Shown here: positions 16,215-23,703 of the stretch, piece by piece
How the letters are laid out: each line of letters opens with the position of its first letter
How positions within the stretch are numbered: the stretch's first letter is position 1
Source: Chryseobacterium sp.
GTDB lineage: Bacteria > Bacteroidota > Bacteroidia > Flavobacteriales > Weeksellaceae
Assembly: GCA_031286615.1 (NCBI GenBank)
Contig: JAITUA010000013.1
Span: forward strand, 124,001-188,000
Direction of reading: 5' to 3'
Length of the DNA stretch: 64,000 nt
Position numbers and translations under genes: made by a program
Notes under the pieces: model-generated
Databases searched by the model: none
Seen by the model: only the letters and a program-made list of their open reading frames with translations
What the model was told of the DNA's origin: nothing

Positions 16215-16900
16215 CAGGCAAGGTTTATCAGTTTATCGAACAACAGTTTCATTCCCTGGGTTGCTGTTTCTTTCATAACAACAGCTCTCTGTCCGTATCC
16301 AAATCCTGTTTCATTAGGATTGATAACGATTAAAAGGCAGTCGTCTTTAATATCATGAATCAATCCAGCTGCCGGATATACCTGCAAAGAAGTTCCGATT
16401 ACCAATAAAATATCGGATTCTTTCACAATTTCTCTCGCTGTCTGATACAAAGGAACATCTTCTCCAAACCAAACGATAAATGGTCTTAATTGTGCCCCAT
16501 CTTCTGCTTTGTCTCCGATATTGATATCCTCTTTTTGTTCATAAATCAAAGCTTTATTATTACAAGAACAGGATTTGAACAATTCTCCATGAATATGAAG
16601 GATATTAGTAGATCCTGCTCTTTCGTGAAGATCATCAATGTTCTGGGTAATAATCTGAACTTCGAAATGTTTTTCCAGCTCTGCCAATAAGTGATGCGCA
16701 TCGTTGGGCTGTACTTCATGAAGCTGGCGTCTTCTCTGGTTGTAAAATTCCAGGACTAAGGCTCTGTCTTTTCTCCATCCTTCCGGACTTGCTACATCTG
16801 TTACATTATGATTTTCCCAAAGACCGTCTCCGTCTCTGAAGGTTTTTATTCCGCTTTCGGCACTGATTCCTGCGCCACTTAATATGGTTAGTTTTTTCAT
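16214..16900 (-). CDS. cobB: Sirtuin, NAD+-dependent protein deacylase
   Basis: A 228-aa Sir2 protein. It has the Rossmann GAGISAESGIKTFRD, the QNIDDLHERAG motif, the catalytic HGE (His104) and GTSLQVYPAAGL. Tyr53 and Arg56 (YNQR) correspond to the YxxR pair of SIRT5-type enzymes, so desuccinylation or similar deacylation is likely. Only CSC remains of the zinc-binding Cys; the second Cys pair is replaced by EDGAQLRPF. It consumes NAD+ and yields O-acyl-ADP-ribose, a natural substrate for the macro protein encoded just upstream (4-base gap). Confidence 0.93.
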   Translation of the reverse strand: MKKLTILSGAGISAESGIKTFRDGDGLWENHNVTDVASPEGWRKDRALVLEFYNQRRRQLHEVQPNDAHHLLAELEKHFEVQIITQNIDDLHERAGSTNILHIHGELFKSCSCNNKALIYEQKEDINIGDKAEDGAQLRPFIVWFGEDVPLYQTAREIVKESDILLVIGTSLQVYPAAGLIHDIKDDCLLIVINPNETGFGYGQRAVVMKETATQGMKLLFDKLINLA

Positions 16901-16904
16901 TGGT

Positions 16905-17411
16905 TTAATCTAATAGTTTTTTGTAAATCATTTCATTTTCATCATCAAAGCAAACAAAAATGACTTTCTCAATGATATCCGACTTAAAATTTCTGACCTC
17001 ATCTACTGCAATTTTTCCTGCCAGATCTTTTGGAAATCTATATATTCCTGTACTGATATTAGGAAAAGCAATGGTTTTCACACCAAGACTTTCTGCCAAT
17101 TTCAACGAATTATGATAACAGTCTGCCAGAAGTTTTGATTCTTTTTCTGCATGACCATTCCAAACCGGGCCTACGGTATGAATAACATACATTGCAGGAA
17201 GATTTCCTGCACTTGTTACTACAGCTTCTCCAGTATTGCATTTACCCTGTCTGTTTCTAATCGTTCTGCATTCTTCTAATATCGCTGGACCTCCTGCTCT
17301 GTGAATTGCTCCGTCAACTCCGCCTCCACCCAATAAGGAAGAATTGGCGGCGTTGACAATTGCATCGGCTTGTATCTTTGTGATATCGCCTTTTATTAAT
17401 TCAATTTTCAT
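16905..17411 (-). CDS. Macro domain protein, O-acetyl-ADP-ribose deacetylase type
   Basis: A 168-aa single macro domain of the MacroD/YmdB class. Motifs: [26 protein letters not shown] and the ADP-ribose phosphate loop [13 protein letters not shown]. It removes acetyl from O-acetyl-ADP-ribose and can hydrolyse mono-ADP-ribose from acidic residues. It lies between DUF4291 (4-base ATGA overlap) and the sirtuin, so product and consumer enzymes are cotranslated. Confidence 0.94.
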   Translation of the reverse strand: MKIELIKGDITKIQADAIVNAANSSLLGGGGVDGAIHRAGGPAILEECRTIRNRQGKCNTGEAVVTSAGNLPAMYVIHTVGPVWNGHAEKESKLLADCYHNSLKLAESLGVKTIAFPNISTGIYRFPKDLAGKIAVDEVRNFKSDIIEKVIFVCFDDENEMIYKKLLD

Positions 17412-18043
17412 TGCAGATTCAACTTTTTATTTAAAATTTCATCATCAAATAATAAAGGCTTTTCTTCAGGAATAATCAGGTTATGCAAATCATCATTTAA
17501 AACGAACTGGTATTGCTCTTTCACAAAATCTGAAATATTTTCAATTAAAATAATATCGTCTTTGGCAAAAGAACGAGTAAATTCATTTCGCAAACCTATT
17601 TGGATTGCTCTCCTTTCCAGTTTATTTCCAAATGGATCATGATCCGGATCCCACTGCAGCCTTACTGATGATGCTTTCACATGCTCCTGCCATTCTTCTC
17701 TTGAGATTCCGAGCTTTTTATTGTAAGAAGAATATACTGCATTTTCCAGATATTTTCTAAATGCTTCTTTTTTCAAATGAATTGCAAGAACGTACTCCTG
17801 ATCTTCTTTTCTTCCCCAACCATTGCGATACATCATCCAGAGAAAATTAGGTTTTACCCAGGTCATTCTTTCGAGACTGAAAGCTCCGCCAAAGAATTGG
17901 TTTTTAACAGCAAACTCTCCTATCTCTTTTCTATAGGATTGATATACTATAATTTTTTCATCATCATATTGAGCCATGATATGATGTCCTTGCTCAGGCC
18001 ACTCCTGAAGTTGTTCTTTATATTTTTTTAATCTGATATTCAT
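17408..18043 (-). CDS. DUF4291 family protein
   Basis: A 211-aa cytosolic protein. The family signature is clear: [39 protein letters not shown] and QEYVLAI. Biochemical function unknown to me. It overlaps the PARG gene by 4 bases and the macro gene by 4 bases, so it is strictly part of the ADP-ribose operon. Its conserved Tyr/Trp/Arg-rich core with a following Gln-Glu would suit an NAD- or ADP-ribose-binding fold, possibly ART-like. That is a guess to be tested by structure prediction. Confidence 0.85.
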   Translation of the reverse strand: MNIRLKKYKEQLQEWPEQGHHIMAQYDDEKIIVYQSYRKEIGEFAVKNQFFGGAFSLERMTWVKPNFLWMMYRNGWGRKEDQEYVLAIHLKKEAFRKYLENAVYSSYNKKLGISREEWQEHVKASSVRLQWDPDHDPFGNKLERRAIQIGLRNEFTRSFAKDDIILIENISDFVKEQYQFVLNDDLHNLIIPEEKPLLFDDEILNKKLNLQ

Positions 18044-18855
18044 TTGATTTCTTCAAATGGCTTCAGCACTTCTTCTTTTTTCGTCATAACTGCAAAAACC
18101 ACTTTTTTAAATTTATTTTTATACTTCCCCTGAAGATGCTTTTTAAATAATCCTGCAATTTCTTTTGGATCATTTCTAAACACTCCACAGCCCCATGCAC
18201 CCAGGATTAACAACTCATTCCCTTCATACAAAGCCAGCGAAAGCATTTTATCCATTCTGACATCCATTGCAGGCAGAATTTCATTTTCTCTTTCCGGTTC
18301 CTGACGTTTTACCACACCTGCATTGACTGCCGGAGAGGTGATGAAATTACACAGAACCGGTTTTGGCAGCAATTTTCCTTTATCTTTCCTGAAAACCGGA
18401 ACTTTCGGGCTGTAAATCATCGTGTCTGTATAAAAACAGGATTCCATTGCACGGTGAGTCGTATAATAATCCCAGGCCTGAAGCAGACTTTCATACAATC
18501 CGGAAGTTCTAGCCAGGCTTTCCTCCTGTGCTTCCGCACCGTTGATAAACCCACCTCCGGGATTTTTTGCTGAAGCAAAGTTCAGACACATGAGTTTTTC
18601 CTGATTTTCTTCTTCAGCTAATTCTAAGATTAATTTTAAGGAACTGCAGTTCCTTGTTTCAAACTGTGTTTCAAAAGTAGTTTCCGGAAGTGGGAATTCT
18701 ACCATTTCCGAAAGCTGTTCCGGAGTAAAAAGAGTGGTTTCTTTTTTGCAGATTTCCAGCTCGTTTTCTATATTTATTTTCTCGTTATGTTCGTTAATAT
18801 AATATTTTTTGGCAAGGATATCTAAGGTATCTTTTGCCATTCCTTTATTTGTCAT
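18040..18855 (-). CDS. Bacterial poly(ADP-ribose) glycohydrolase-like protein (TIGR02452 family)
   Basis: A 271-aa PARG-like macro-fold enzyme. The PARG signature GGG-x7-QEE is present (GGG 100-102, Q110-E111-E112), followed by LARTSGLY. The N-terminal helical part, the YSPKVPVFR segment and GAWGCGVFRNDP of the macro core are also visible. It should hydrolyse ribose-ribose bonds or terminal ADP-ribose. It overlaps DUF4291 by 4 bases and starts 2 bases after the crystallin-J1-like stop. Start MTNKGMAKDT is chosen; the internal Met6 is possible. Confidence 0.92.
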   Translation of the reverse strand: MTNKGMAKDTLDILAKKYYINEHNEKINIENELEICKKETTLFTPEQLSEMVEFPLPETTFETQFETRNCSSLKLILELAEEENQEKLMCLNFASAKNPGGGFINGAEAQEESLARTSGLYESLLQAWDYYTTHRAMESCFYTDTMIYSPKVPVFRKDKGKLLPKPVLCNFITSPAVNAGVVKRQEPERENEILPAMDVRMDKMLSLALYEGNELLILGAWGCGVFRNDPKEIAGLFKKHLQGKYKNKFKKVVFAVMTKKEEVLKPFEEIK

Positions 18856-18857
18856 TG

Positions 18858-19271
18858 TTAGTTTTTTATGTTTAACATCAGGTCTTCCAGCTCAGCATTT
18901 CCGGCTTTCTTAAAATCATCTCCTATAAATACTTTAGTTACCTTGATATCACCTATAATCGCCTTATTAAAGCTGTTCAGCTCTTCGGAAGGAACCCATA
19001 ATTCATTGTGGTTCCTGGCTCCAACATTTTGTGCAGGATATTGGTCCGCTGTTTCTTCCAACACCTCAAACCGGGTTACAAAACCAAGATAATTTCCGGC
19101 TTCGTCTCTGGTATTCCATTTTTCAGCAATCTCAGAAGCATATTCTTCATTGAGAACGGGATAAAAAATAGGCTGCCATTCCAATCTTGGAGGAAATTTT
19201 TTAAATCCGCTCTCCATAATCAATATCATTTCTTTTTCTCCTACCGGCCTGTATAATGTTGTTGTTTTCAT
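18858..19271 (-). CDS. Small ADP-ribosylation/crystallin J1-type protein
   Basis: 137 aa from MKTTTLYRPVGEKEM. The in-frame extension to 19373 covers the neighbouring gene and has no family similarity. The conserved features I recall for this family are LYRPVG, FPPR, QPIFYPVLNEEYA, GFVTRFEV, and ELWVPSEELNSFN. Databases usually label these proteins ADP-ribosylation/crystallin J1; biochemical evidence is not known to me. Its LYRPVG...FPPR opening resembles ART-type NAD-binding proteins such as KptA relatives (inference). It belongs to the operon, with a 2-base gap to PARG. Confidence 0.72.
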   Translation of the reverse strand: MKTTTLYRPVGEKEMILIMESGFKKFPPRLEWQPIFYPVLNEEYASEIAEKWNTRDEAGNYLGFVTRFEVLEETADQYPAQNVGARNHNELWVPSEELNSFNKAIIGDIKVTKVFIGDDFKKAGNAELEDLMLNIKN

Positions 19272-19317
19272 TGTGTTTATTTTATTACACTGTAATTCCA
19301 ATTTTTTCCTTATTAAT

Positions 19318-19794
19318 TTATTCAAAATCATACACATACACCTCCACATTTCTTGCAAGCAGTGCTCTTTCAATAATAGGTTCTATCTCTTCCCATTTTC
19401 CTCCTGCCAATCCACATCCAATTCTCGGCATATGAATGCTTGCATTAAGCTGCAAAGCTTCGTCAGAAAGTTTTTCCAAAGCTTTTTCAATGGCATCATA
19501 TCGAACAGGAACTCCGTTACTTCCGGTTTTTATTCCTTTTTGCCCGATGATATTGGCTACATAAATGTATTTTTCAACCTGAACCAATTGAATTTCTCCT
19601 AACGCAAAATTGTTTTTACTTCTGAAGCGGTGCCAGCTTCTGTATTCTTTTTCCGGTGCTTCCCATCTTTTGGAAACAGCCAGTACAAAACCTTTTCCCC
19701 AGCCTCCTATATCATTACATATATGAGCTATGATTTTTATTCCTTTGGCCTGTGGAGCTGTAGCATCTCCTTTTAAATATTGTATCGTTTTCAT
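19318..19794 (-). CDS. Macro domain protein, TARG1/OARD1-like
   Basis: A 158-aa stand-alone macro domain, opening KTIQYLKGDATAPQ with IIAHICNDIGGWGKGF, YVANIIGQ and MPRIGCGLAGGKWEEI. The sequence around GDAT and GCGLAGG matches the ALC1/TARG1 branch, which removes terminal ADP-ribose from proteins or DNA, rather than the MacroD branch at 16905-17411. A 46-base gap separates it from the next gene. Having two distinct macro types in one operon suggests different ADP-ribose linkages are processed. Confidence 0.9.
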   Translation of the reverse strand: MKTIQYLKGDATAPQAKGIKIIAHICNDIGGWGKGFVLAVSKRWEAPEKEYRSWHRFRSKNNFALGEIQLVQVEKYIYVANIIGQKGIKTGSNGVPVRYDAIEKALEKLSDEALQLNASIHMPRIGCGLAGGKWEEIEPIIERALLARNVEVYVYDFE

Positions 19795-19867
19795 GGTTAT
19801 TTACTTTTATTCATTATCAATATTCTGGTTCTGATCCGTATAAAATTAATACTTGTATCTTCAAGAT

Positions 19868-20938
19868 CTAAAAAATCTGCTTAAAATCTTTTGAATAAGG
19901 AGAATAAGATCCATAGACCGCATCAAATTCCAGCTCAAGATTTTCTACCTTAAATTTCTCATCAATCTGATCCAGACAGGTAACAACAAGGTTCTTTTTA
20001 GTCGGAAATATATAGGCTGCATCCAGTTTTAAGGCATAATTCAAAAGATTATAATCTATTTCTCCAAATCTTAATTCCTTCTGATATTCATTAAATGTAC
20101 AGGTTTCTTCTTCATTATTTCTCAGGTTTATTTCTTTTTCATGGCTCATCCAGCCGTTTCCGTGGCGGGTTGAATAGCTTCTTGTGACATAAAACATTTC
20201 AATTTCTTCAACTTTTAAAAGCTTACAGATTTCGCAGGCATTTTTTGAAGTGGTATGAGCATAGGTTACATTAGGAAAAACTCCATGATCCATATCGAGT
20301 AAAATACCCTGGCTCCCTTCAAAAATAAGGTGATTGAATGAAGCAAGCCAGGTATAATCATTTATTTTCCAATCAATGCTGTCAACAGCTTCTAAAAAAG
20401 GGTGTAAAAGTTCAGCAACTTCTTTTTCATCTGCAAAACCATAGTAATAGGCAATTCCTTTTAACTTTTCCATCAGCATTTCCCGAGGTGCAATCAGGTC
20501 TATGGCAAACAGTTTATAAGGGCTTTCGTGTCTTTTCATGGTTGCTCCTATTCCTTTTCCGCAGGTTCCGTGTTCCAGATTTCTTGCATTGCTTCTGTTC
20601 TGCCAAACGTCGAAAGGAGTGGTAACCTTTGCCAGTGGATGAATATGAAGTTCAATATTTCCGTTCTTTACTTTTAATTCTTCTCTCTCATTGAGCAGAA
20701 AAACCGGATGAACAGTGCAATGTTCTGTAAAATAAGAAGCCAATCCGCGAAGAGATCCGCTTGCAAAGCTTGAATGCACATGCTTTCTATCATCTATCAT
20801 CACTGTATGAGCGGCCTGCTGTCCTCCTGAAAACCGGATTACCACCGCCTCCGGATTTTGAGAAGCCAGAAAATCTGTAGTGATCCCCTTTCCTTCATCA
20901 CCAAAACCTAGTCCTATTACAATCTGTGCCTTTTTCAT
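19868..20938 (-). CDS. Divergent adenylosuccinate synthetase paralogue (PurA-like)
   Basis: A 356-aa protein with the PurA fold but shorter than the usual ~430 aa. Kept: GDEGKG P-loop (13-18, with Asp14), catalytic-type His44 in HTV, FEGSQG (206-211) and DMDHG. Changed: the GGNNAGHT motif reads GGQQAAHT, and the L-Asp loop (TTGRPRRCGW in PurA) is replaced by EYQKELRFGE (284-293). The housekeeping PurA should be elsewhere, so this paralogue probably works on a special nucleotide or acceptor. It sits between the VWA and macro genes on the same strand. The product is not known. Confidence 0.82.
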   Translation of the reverse strand: MKKAQIVIGLGFGDEGKGITTDFLASQNPEAVVIRFSGGQQAAHTVMIDDRKHVHSSFASGSLRGLASYFTEHCTVHPVFLLNEREELKVKNGNIELHIHPLAKVTTPFDVWQNRSNARNLEHGTCGKGIGATMKRHESPYKLFAIDLIAPREMLMEKLKGIAYYYGFADEKEVAELLHPFLEAVDSIDWKINDYTWLASFNHLIFEGSQGILLDMDHGVFPNVTYAHTTSKNACEICKLLKVEEIEMFYVTRSYSTRHGNGWMSHEKEINLRNNEEETCTFNEYQKELRFGEIDYNLLNYALKLDAAYIFPTKKNLVVTCLDQIDEKFKVENLELEFDAVYGSYSPYSKDFKQIF

Positions 20939-21012
20939 GTCCTTTTTATTTTTTAAAAGCTTTTGCCAACTTCATTTGTGTTTCTAATTTTCCTGATGGC
21001 AATTGCTCTGTT

Positions 21013-21867
21013 TTAAAGCATTTTAAATTGATCTAAACCTTCTGTTCCTGTTGTTCCCAAGGTTGAGTTTTTAAATGTATCGCAGATGATTTCCTTAATA
21101 ACATTCGGAATTTCTCTGTGATCTTCTATGGAGATGCAATTTTGTCCTAATAAATCTCTCCATCCTCTGTCTGCTCTCAGTGCCTGGTCTGAATGTAAAA
21201 CACTGATATGGTATACTTCATACTTCTTTTTTACTTCTTCGAGCAATTCAAGATGAGTATAGGTTTGCTGGCCTTTTCCCATAATTTCCCTGATTGCAGA
21301 AGCAGGAAGTGTCTTTAAACAAGGTTCATCTCCCACGGTAAACAGTAATCCTTTTTGCTTTCTTTTTTCAAAGGCATCTGTTCTGGTATGGAATGCTGCG
21401 AAATACCATGCTAACAGATAGCTTTCTCCTGCATTTCCTCCTCCTCCGGACTCAATATAAGTGCGGGTAAGCCACATATCCAGTTCTGCATCTCCTGACT
21501 CAAACTGTCCCACCTGAAGCGGATAGCCATCACATTCATGATCCCCGATTCCAAGAAAGAGTAAAGCCGGATCGGGAACGCCTCCCTGAATAATTCCTCC
21601 CATCATTTTAGGTAAGCCGTCTCTGATCAGCTCATGAGGAATGTGTCCCATGCTTCCTGTAACATCCAGTCCTAAAATAATTGGGACTGATTTGGGATGA
21701 ACTTCAGAATCTCTGGATTCTCTGAAAGAAATTCCGCGAGGATTCATAGATTCGTGAGCCATTCTTTTGGCATTCTGAGTGAAAATTTCTCCCGCGGATT
21801 TTGTTCCGTAACCTGCTTTTCTTGCTCTGTCATAACGAGCGTCTAAATCGTATCTTGTACTTCCCAT
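21013..21867 (-). CDS. VWA domain protein of the ADP-ribose cluster
   Basis: A 284-aa cytosolic protein without signal peptide or membrane helix. A basic/polar N-terminus (MGSTRYDLDARYDRARKAGYG) precedes a von Willebrand A domain with a full MIDAS (LGLDVTGSMG, about 65-74), the GDHECDGYPLQ segment and a Gly-rich loop, ESGGGGNAGES. Such proteins bind metal and scaffold partners. It begins 2 bases after the coiled-coil gene stop, so the two are probably partners. Role in NAD metabolism unknown. Confidence 0.82.
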   Translation of the reverse strand: MGSTRYDLDARYDRARKAGYGTKSAGEIFTQNAKRMAHESMNPRGISFRESRDSEVHPKSVPIILGLDVTGSMGHIPHELIRDGLPKMMGGIIQGGVPDPALLFLGIGDHECDGYPLQVGQFESGDAELDMWLTRTYIESGGGGNAGESYLLAWYFAAFHTRTDAFEKRKQKGLLFTVGDEPCLKTLPASAIREIMGKGQQTYTHLELLEEVKKKYEVYHISVLHSDQALRADRGWRDLLGQNCISIEDHREIPNVIKEIICDTFKNSTLGTTGTEGLDQFKML

Positions 21868-21869
21868 GA

Positions 21870-22205
21870 CTATAGTGTTTTTCCAAATAAATATTCAAAT
21901 CTCTTTTGGGTTACTTCAAGCTGAATATTCAGATTTCTGATTGTTAATGATAATTCCATGTCTTTCTGAACAAATGCTTCGGGATTAAAATCCGCAAATG
22001 TCAGACTGTTCCTGTCTAAAGGACTGATATCAATAAGCCCTTCCTGTTCGCGCTTGAGTCTTTTGATTTTTAATTCAATATCTTCAACTCTGCGTCTGTA
22101 AATCAGTTCGGAATCTGCTCCGATGATTCTTGCACGGTCTTCTCTGATCTGATCATTATTTCTTTGTAATGATTCGATAAATCTGGGTTTTAATTCATTT
22201 TCCAT
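21870..22205 (-). CDS. Small coiled-coil protein upstream of the VWA gene
   Basis: A 111-aa highly charged helical protein. Heptad-like stretches run over about 10-55 (RIIGADSELIYRRRVEDIEL) and 85-108 (LSLTIRNLNIQLEVTQKRF), joined by a Pro/Asp-containing linker (SPLDRNSLTFADFNPEAF). No enzyme motif and no family recognised. It is the first intact gene after an operator copy (22222-22236, 16 bases upstream of ATG) and is tightly linked to the VWA gene, so an adaptor role is plausible. Confidence 0.68.
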   Translation of the reverse strand: MENELKPRFIESLQRNNDQIREDRARIIGADSELIYRRRVEDIELKIKRLKREQEGLIDISPLDRNSLTFADFNPEAFVQKDMELSLTIRNLNIQLEVTQKRFEYLFGKTL

Positions 22206-22221
22206 AGACCAATTTTTATTT

Positions 22222-22236
22222 GTGTTGATATTACGC
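22222..22236 (-). promoter_or_regulatory. Operator-like inverted repeat, copy 4
   Basis: GTGTTGATATTACGC on the plus strand matches GYGTTRNNWWTACRC, found also at 23401, 23455 and 24410. It lies 16 bases before the coiled-coil/VWA unit. The orientation of the imperfect half is opposite to the copies in front of the NADAR and Nudix genes. Confidence 0.55.
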
Positions 22237-22276
22237 TAATTGAACAAGACATAGCAATGCCTTTTTTTAAGAATGG

Positions 22277-22825
22277 TTATGCTCTGGAATACATGATATC
22301 CGTTCTTAAAACATACTTCTGTCCACTGATCAAAGTCTTTCCTTCATGTCTCAAAGGATGATGAAAAATAAGAGCTGTACCTTTCTTTGGTGCTACAGTA
22401 AAAAGGTTTTCAAATTCTGTTTCTCCTCCTTCAAAATCATCATTCAGGTAGATCATAAAAGTGTAGAAGCTTTTCTCCCTTTCATTTCTGATATAACTTC
22501 CATCCCTGTGCATTTTGAATTACTGACCTGGAGCATATTTATAAATCCTTAGCATTTCATTAAAGTTAAGAATCTGATATCCATCGTGTTCCTGAGGTAG
22601 AAATTCTAAGGCCTTGTTGAAAAGTTCTTCAGCTAGCGTAGTATCGAAAATCATCAGCCTGTCATTATTTCTGACTCCTTTATTCATCTGCTGGCGTCCA
22701 AATACATTGATTTTTGCTTCCTCAAAAACTTTTTCCTGCGAAAGATTGATATAGTGATCGCATTCTATTTCGGTAAGAAAATCTTCAATCAGAAATATCT
22801 GTGGATGTAACTCTATTTTTTCCAT
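22277..22825 (-). pseudogene. 2OG-Fe(II) oxygenase (prolyl 4-hydroxylase type) split by an in-frame stop
   Basis: The frame from ATG 22825 reads a P4H-type oxygenase to IYKYAPGQ, meets TAA at 22522-22520, and then continues in the same frame as FKMHRDGSY. The second part carries the Fe ligands HRD and RHEGK and the 2OG-binding Arg (KYVLRTD) and ends at 22277. In the family the motif is usually GQ-x-F-x-x-H-x-D, so the stop most simply replaces one residue (CAA to TAA would do it). The two halves do not overlap and no frameshift is needed. Either a recent nonsense mutation, a sequencing error, or two peptides reinitiating at ATG 22513. Confidence 0.8.
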
Positions 22826-22853
22826 GATTCCTATTTTGTGTTGGTGTTGTTTT

Positions 22854-23396
22854 TTACTTTCTTAATTGATCTCTGACTTCCATCAAAGCAAATCCTAAGA
22901 GATTTTCTCCATTCCAGAGCAAAGGATTTTCTGCTCTGCTATCCGTTTCCAGCATTCCGATACCCCAGATTCTGTCATAGGGACTTGCTTCTACCAGAGT
23001 TTTATCTCCGGTTGACAAGAGAAATTCTTTAAATTTCTGATTTTGAGAGAATTTTAAAAGGTTTCCCTCGGTTACAATTTCGTATTTATGTTCATCCCAA
23101 AGTTTCGGATCAAAGTTTTTTACTTTACGTCCTAAAGCTTTTGCCTGGTTGGGAGTATTAGCTTTTAAGATTTCCTCTTCTGTTTCAGGATCATTAAATA
23201 ATCTTGCTTTTCCGGCCATCATATAATGTTCTGCCGTTTTGTATATGATCCCGTTTTCTTCAAATTTTCCAAGAAACCATTGGCTAAAACATGATTTGGT
23301 TACAATATCCTTTGCTGTGTGCCCCCAAAAAAAGAGAAAATTTACCTTTTCTTTCTTCTGAAAACGTTCTGTAATATTTTGTATGGTGTATTTCAT
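22854..23396 (-). CDS. NADAR family protein (YbiA-like)
   Basis: A 180-aa NADAR domain; ATG 23396 is chosen over 23417 because the upstream seven codons run through the operator. Motifs: NFLFFWGHT, FSQWFLGKF, YKTAEHYMMAGKARLF, and the C-terminal LVEASPYDRIWGIGM and LLGFALMEVRDQL. NADAR proteins act on N-glycosidic bonds: YbiA on riboflavin intermediates, and other members on ADP-ribosylated guanine in nucleic acids. Given the neighbours, an ADP-ribose role is more likely here. Two operator copies (23401, 23455) and a -7 box lie directly upstream. Confidence 0.93.
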   Translation of the reverse strand: MKYTIQNITERFQKKEKVNFLFFWGHTAKDIVTKSCFSQWFLGKFEENGIIYKTAEHYMMAGKARLFNDPETEEEILKANTPNQAKALGRKVKNFDPKLWDEHKYEIVTEGNLLKFSQNQKFKEFLLSTGDKTLVEASPYDRIWGIGMLETDSRAENPLLWNGENLLGFALMEVRDQLRK

Positions 23397-23400
23397 GATT

Positions 23401-23415
23401 GCGTTATTTATACAC
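23401..23415 (-). promoter_or_regulatory. Operator-like inverted repeat, copy 2 (NADAR gene)
   Basis: GCGTTATTTATACAC, five bases before the NADAR ATG. On the minus strand it reads GTGTATAAATAACGC and its first G is the last base of the -7 box TAAATTTG (23422-23415). A bound protein would cover the transcription start. Confidence 0.62.
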
Positions 23416-23422
23416 AAATTTA
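23415..23422 (-). promoter_or_regulatory. -7 element of the NADAR gene
   Basis: TAAATTTG on the minus strand (TAnnTTTG), running straight into the operator copy. No convincing -33 element. Confidence 0.45.
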
Positions 23423-23454
23423 AAATAATATCAGTCTTTGCACCAAATTTATTT

Positions 23455-23469
23455 GTGTTAATTTTACAC
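23455..23469. promoter_or_regulatory. Operator-like inverted repeat, copy 3
   Basis: GTGTTAATTTTACAC, 54 bases from copy 2 (about five helical turns), upstream of the same NADAR promoter. The spacing allows two dimers on the same DNA face. Confidence 0.55.
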
Positions 23470-23575
23470 TAATAAATATAATTAACTGATTTTCAATAAT
23501 AAAAATTTAATTGTATAAAACACGAATAACACAAATCTTTAATATGTTTAGGGTAAATCCTTTTGAATTGGTAAT

Positions 23576-23598
23576 AAAAAAACGGGCTTTAGCCCGTT
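23576..23598 (-). terminator. Terminator of the Nudix regulator gene
   Basis: AACGGGCT / AGCCCGTT perfect 8-bp stem with loop TT. On the minus strand a T run follows. It is about 105 bases after the stop at 23704 and separates the regulator from the NADAR transcript. Confidence 0.75.
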
Positions 23599-23703
23599 CC
23601 TATTGAATGTCTTCAATTGATATTTTATACTTTTACTCCGAAACGTTTTATAAATATTAGTGGATATTTGTGTAAAGCATTAGTGAGTTTTGTGTTTAGA
23701 AAC

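Noticed and set aside
19273-19290. GTGT-N10-ACAC inverted repeat before the crystallin-J1-type gene as a fifth operator
   Set aside because: Spacing is 3 bases longer than in the four consistent copies and the interior is plain AT; kept out of the motif set.
22837-22851. GTGTTGGTGTTGTTT before the split oxygenase as an operator
   Set aside because: Only the left half fits; the right half lacks TACRC.
23514-23534. ACACGAATAACACAAA as another operator copy
   Set aside because: It contains one half-site only and does not fit the 15-bp dyad.
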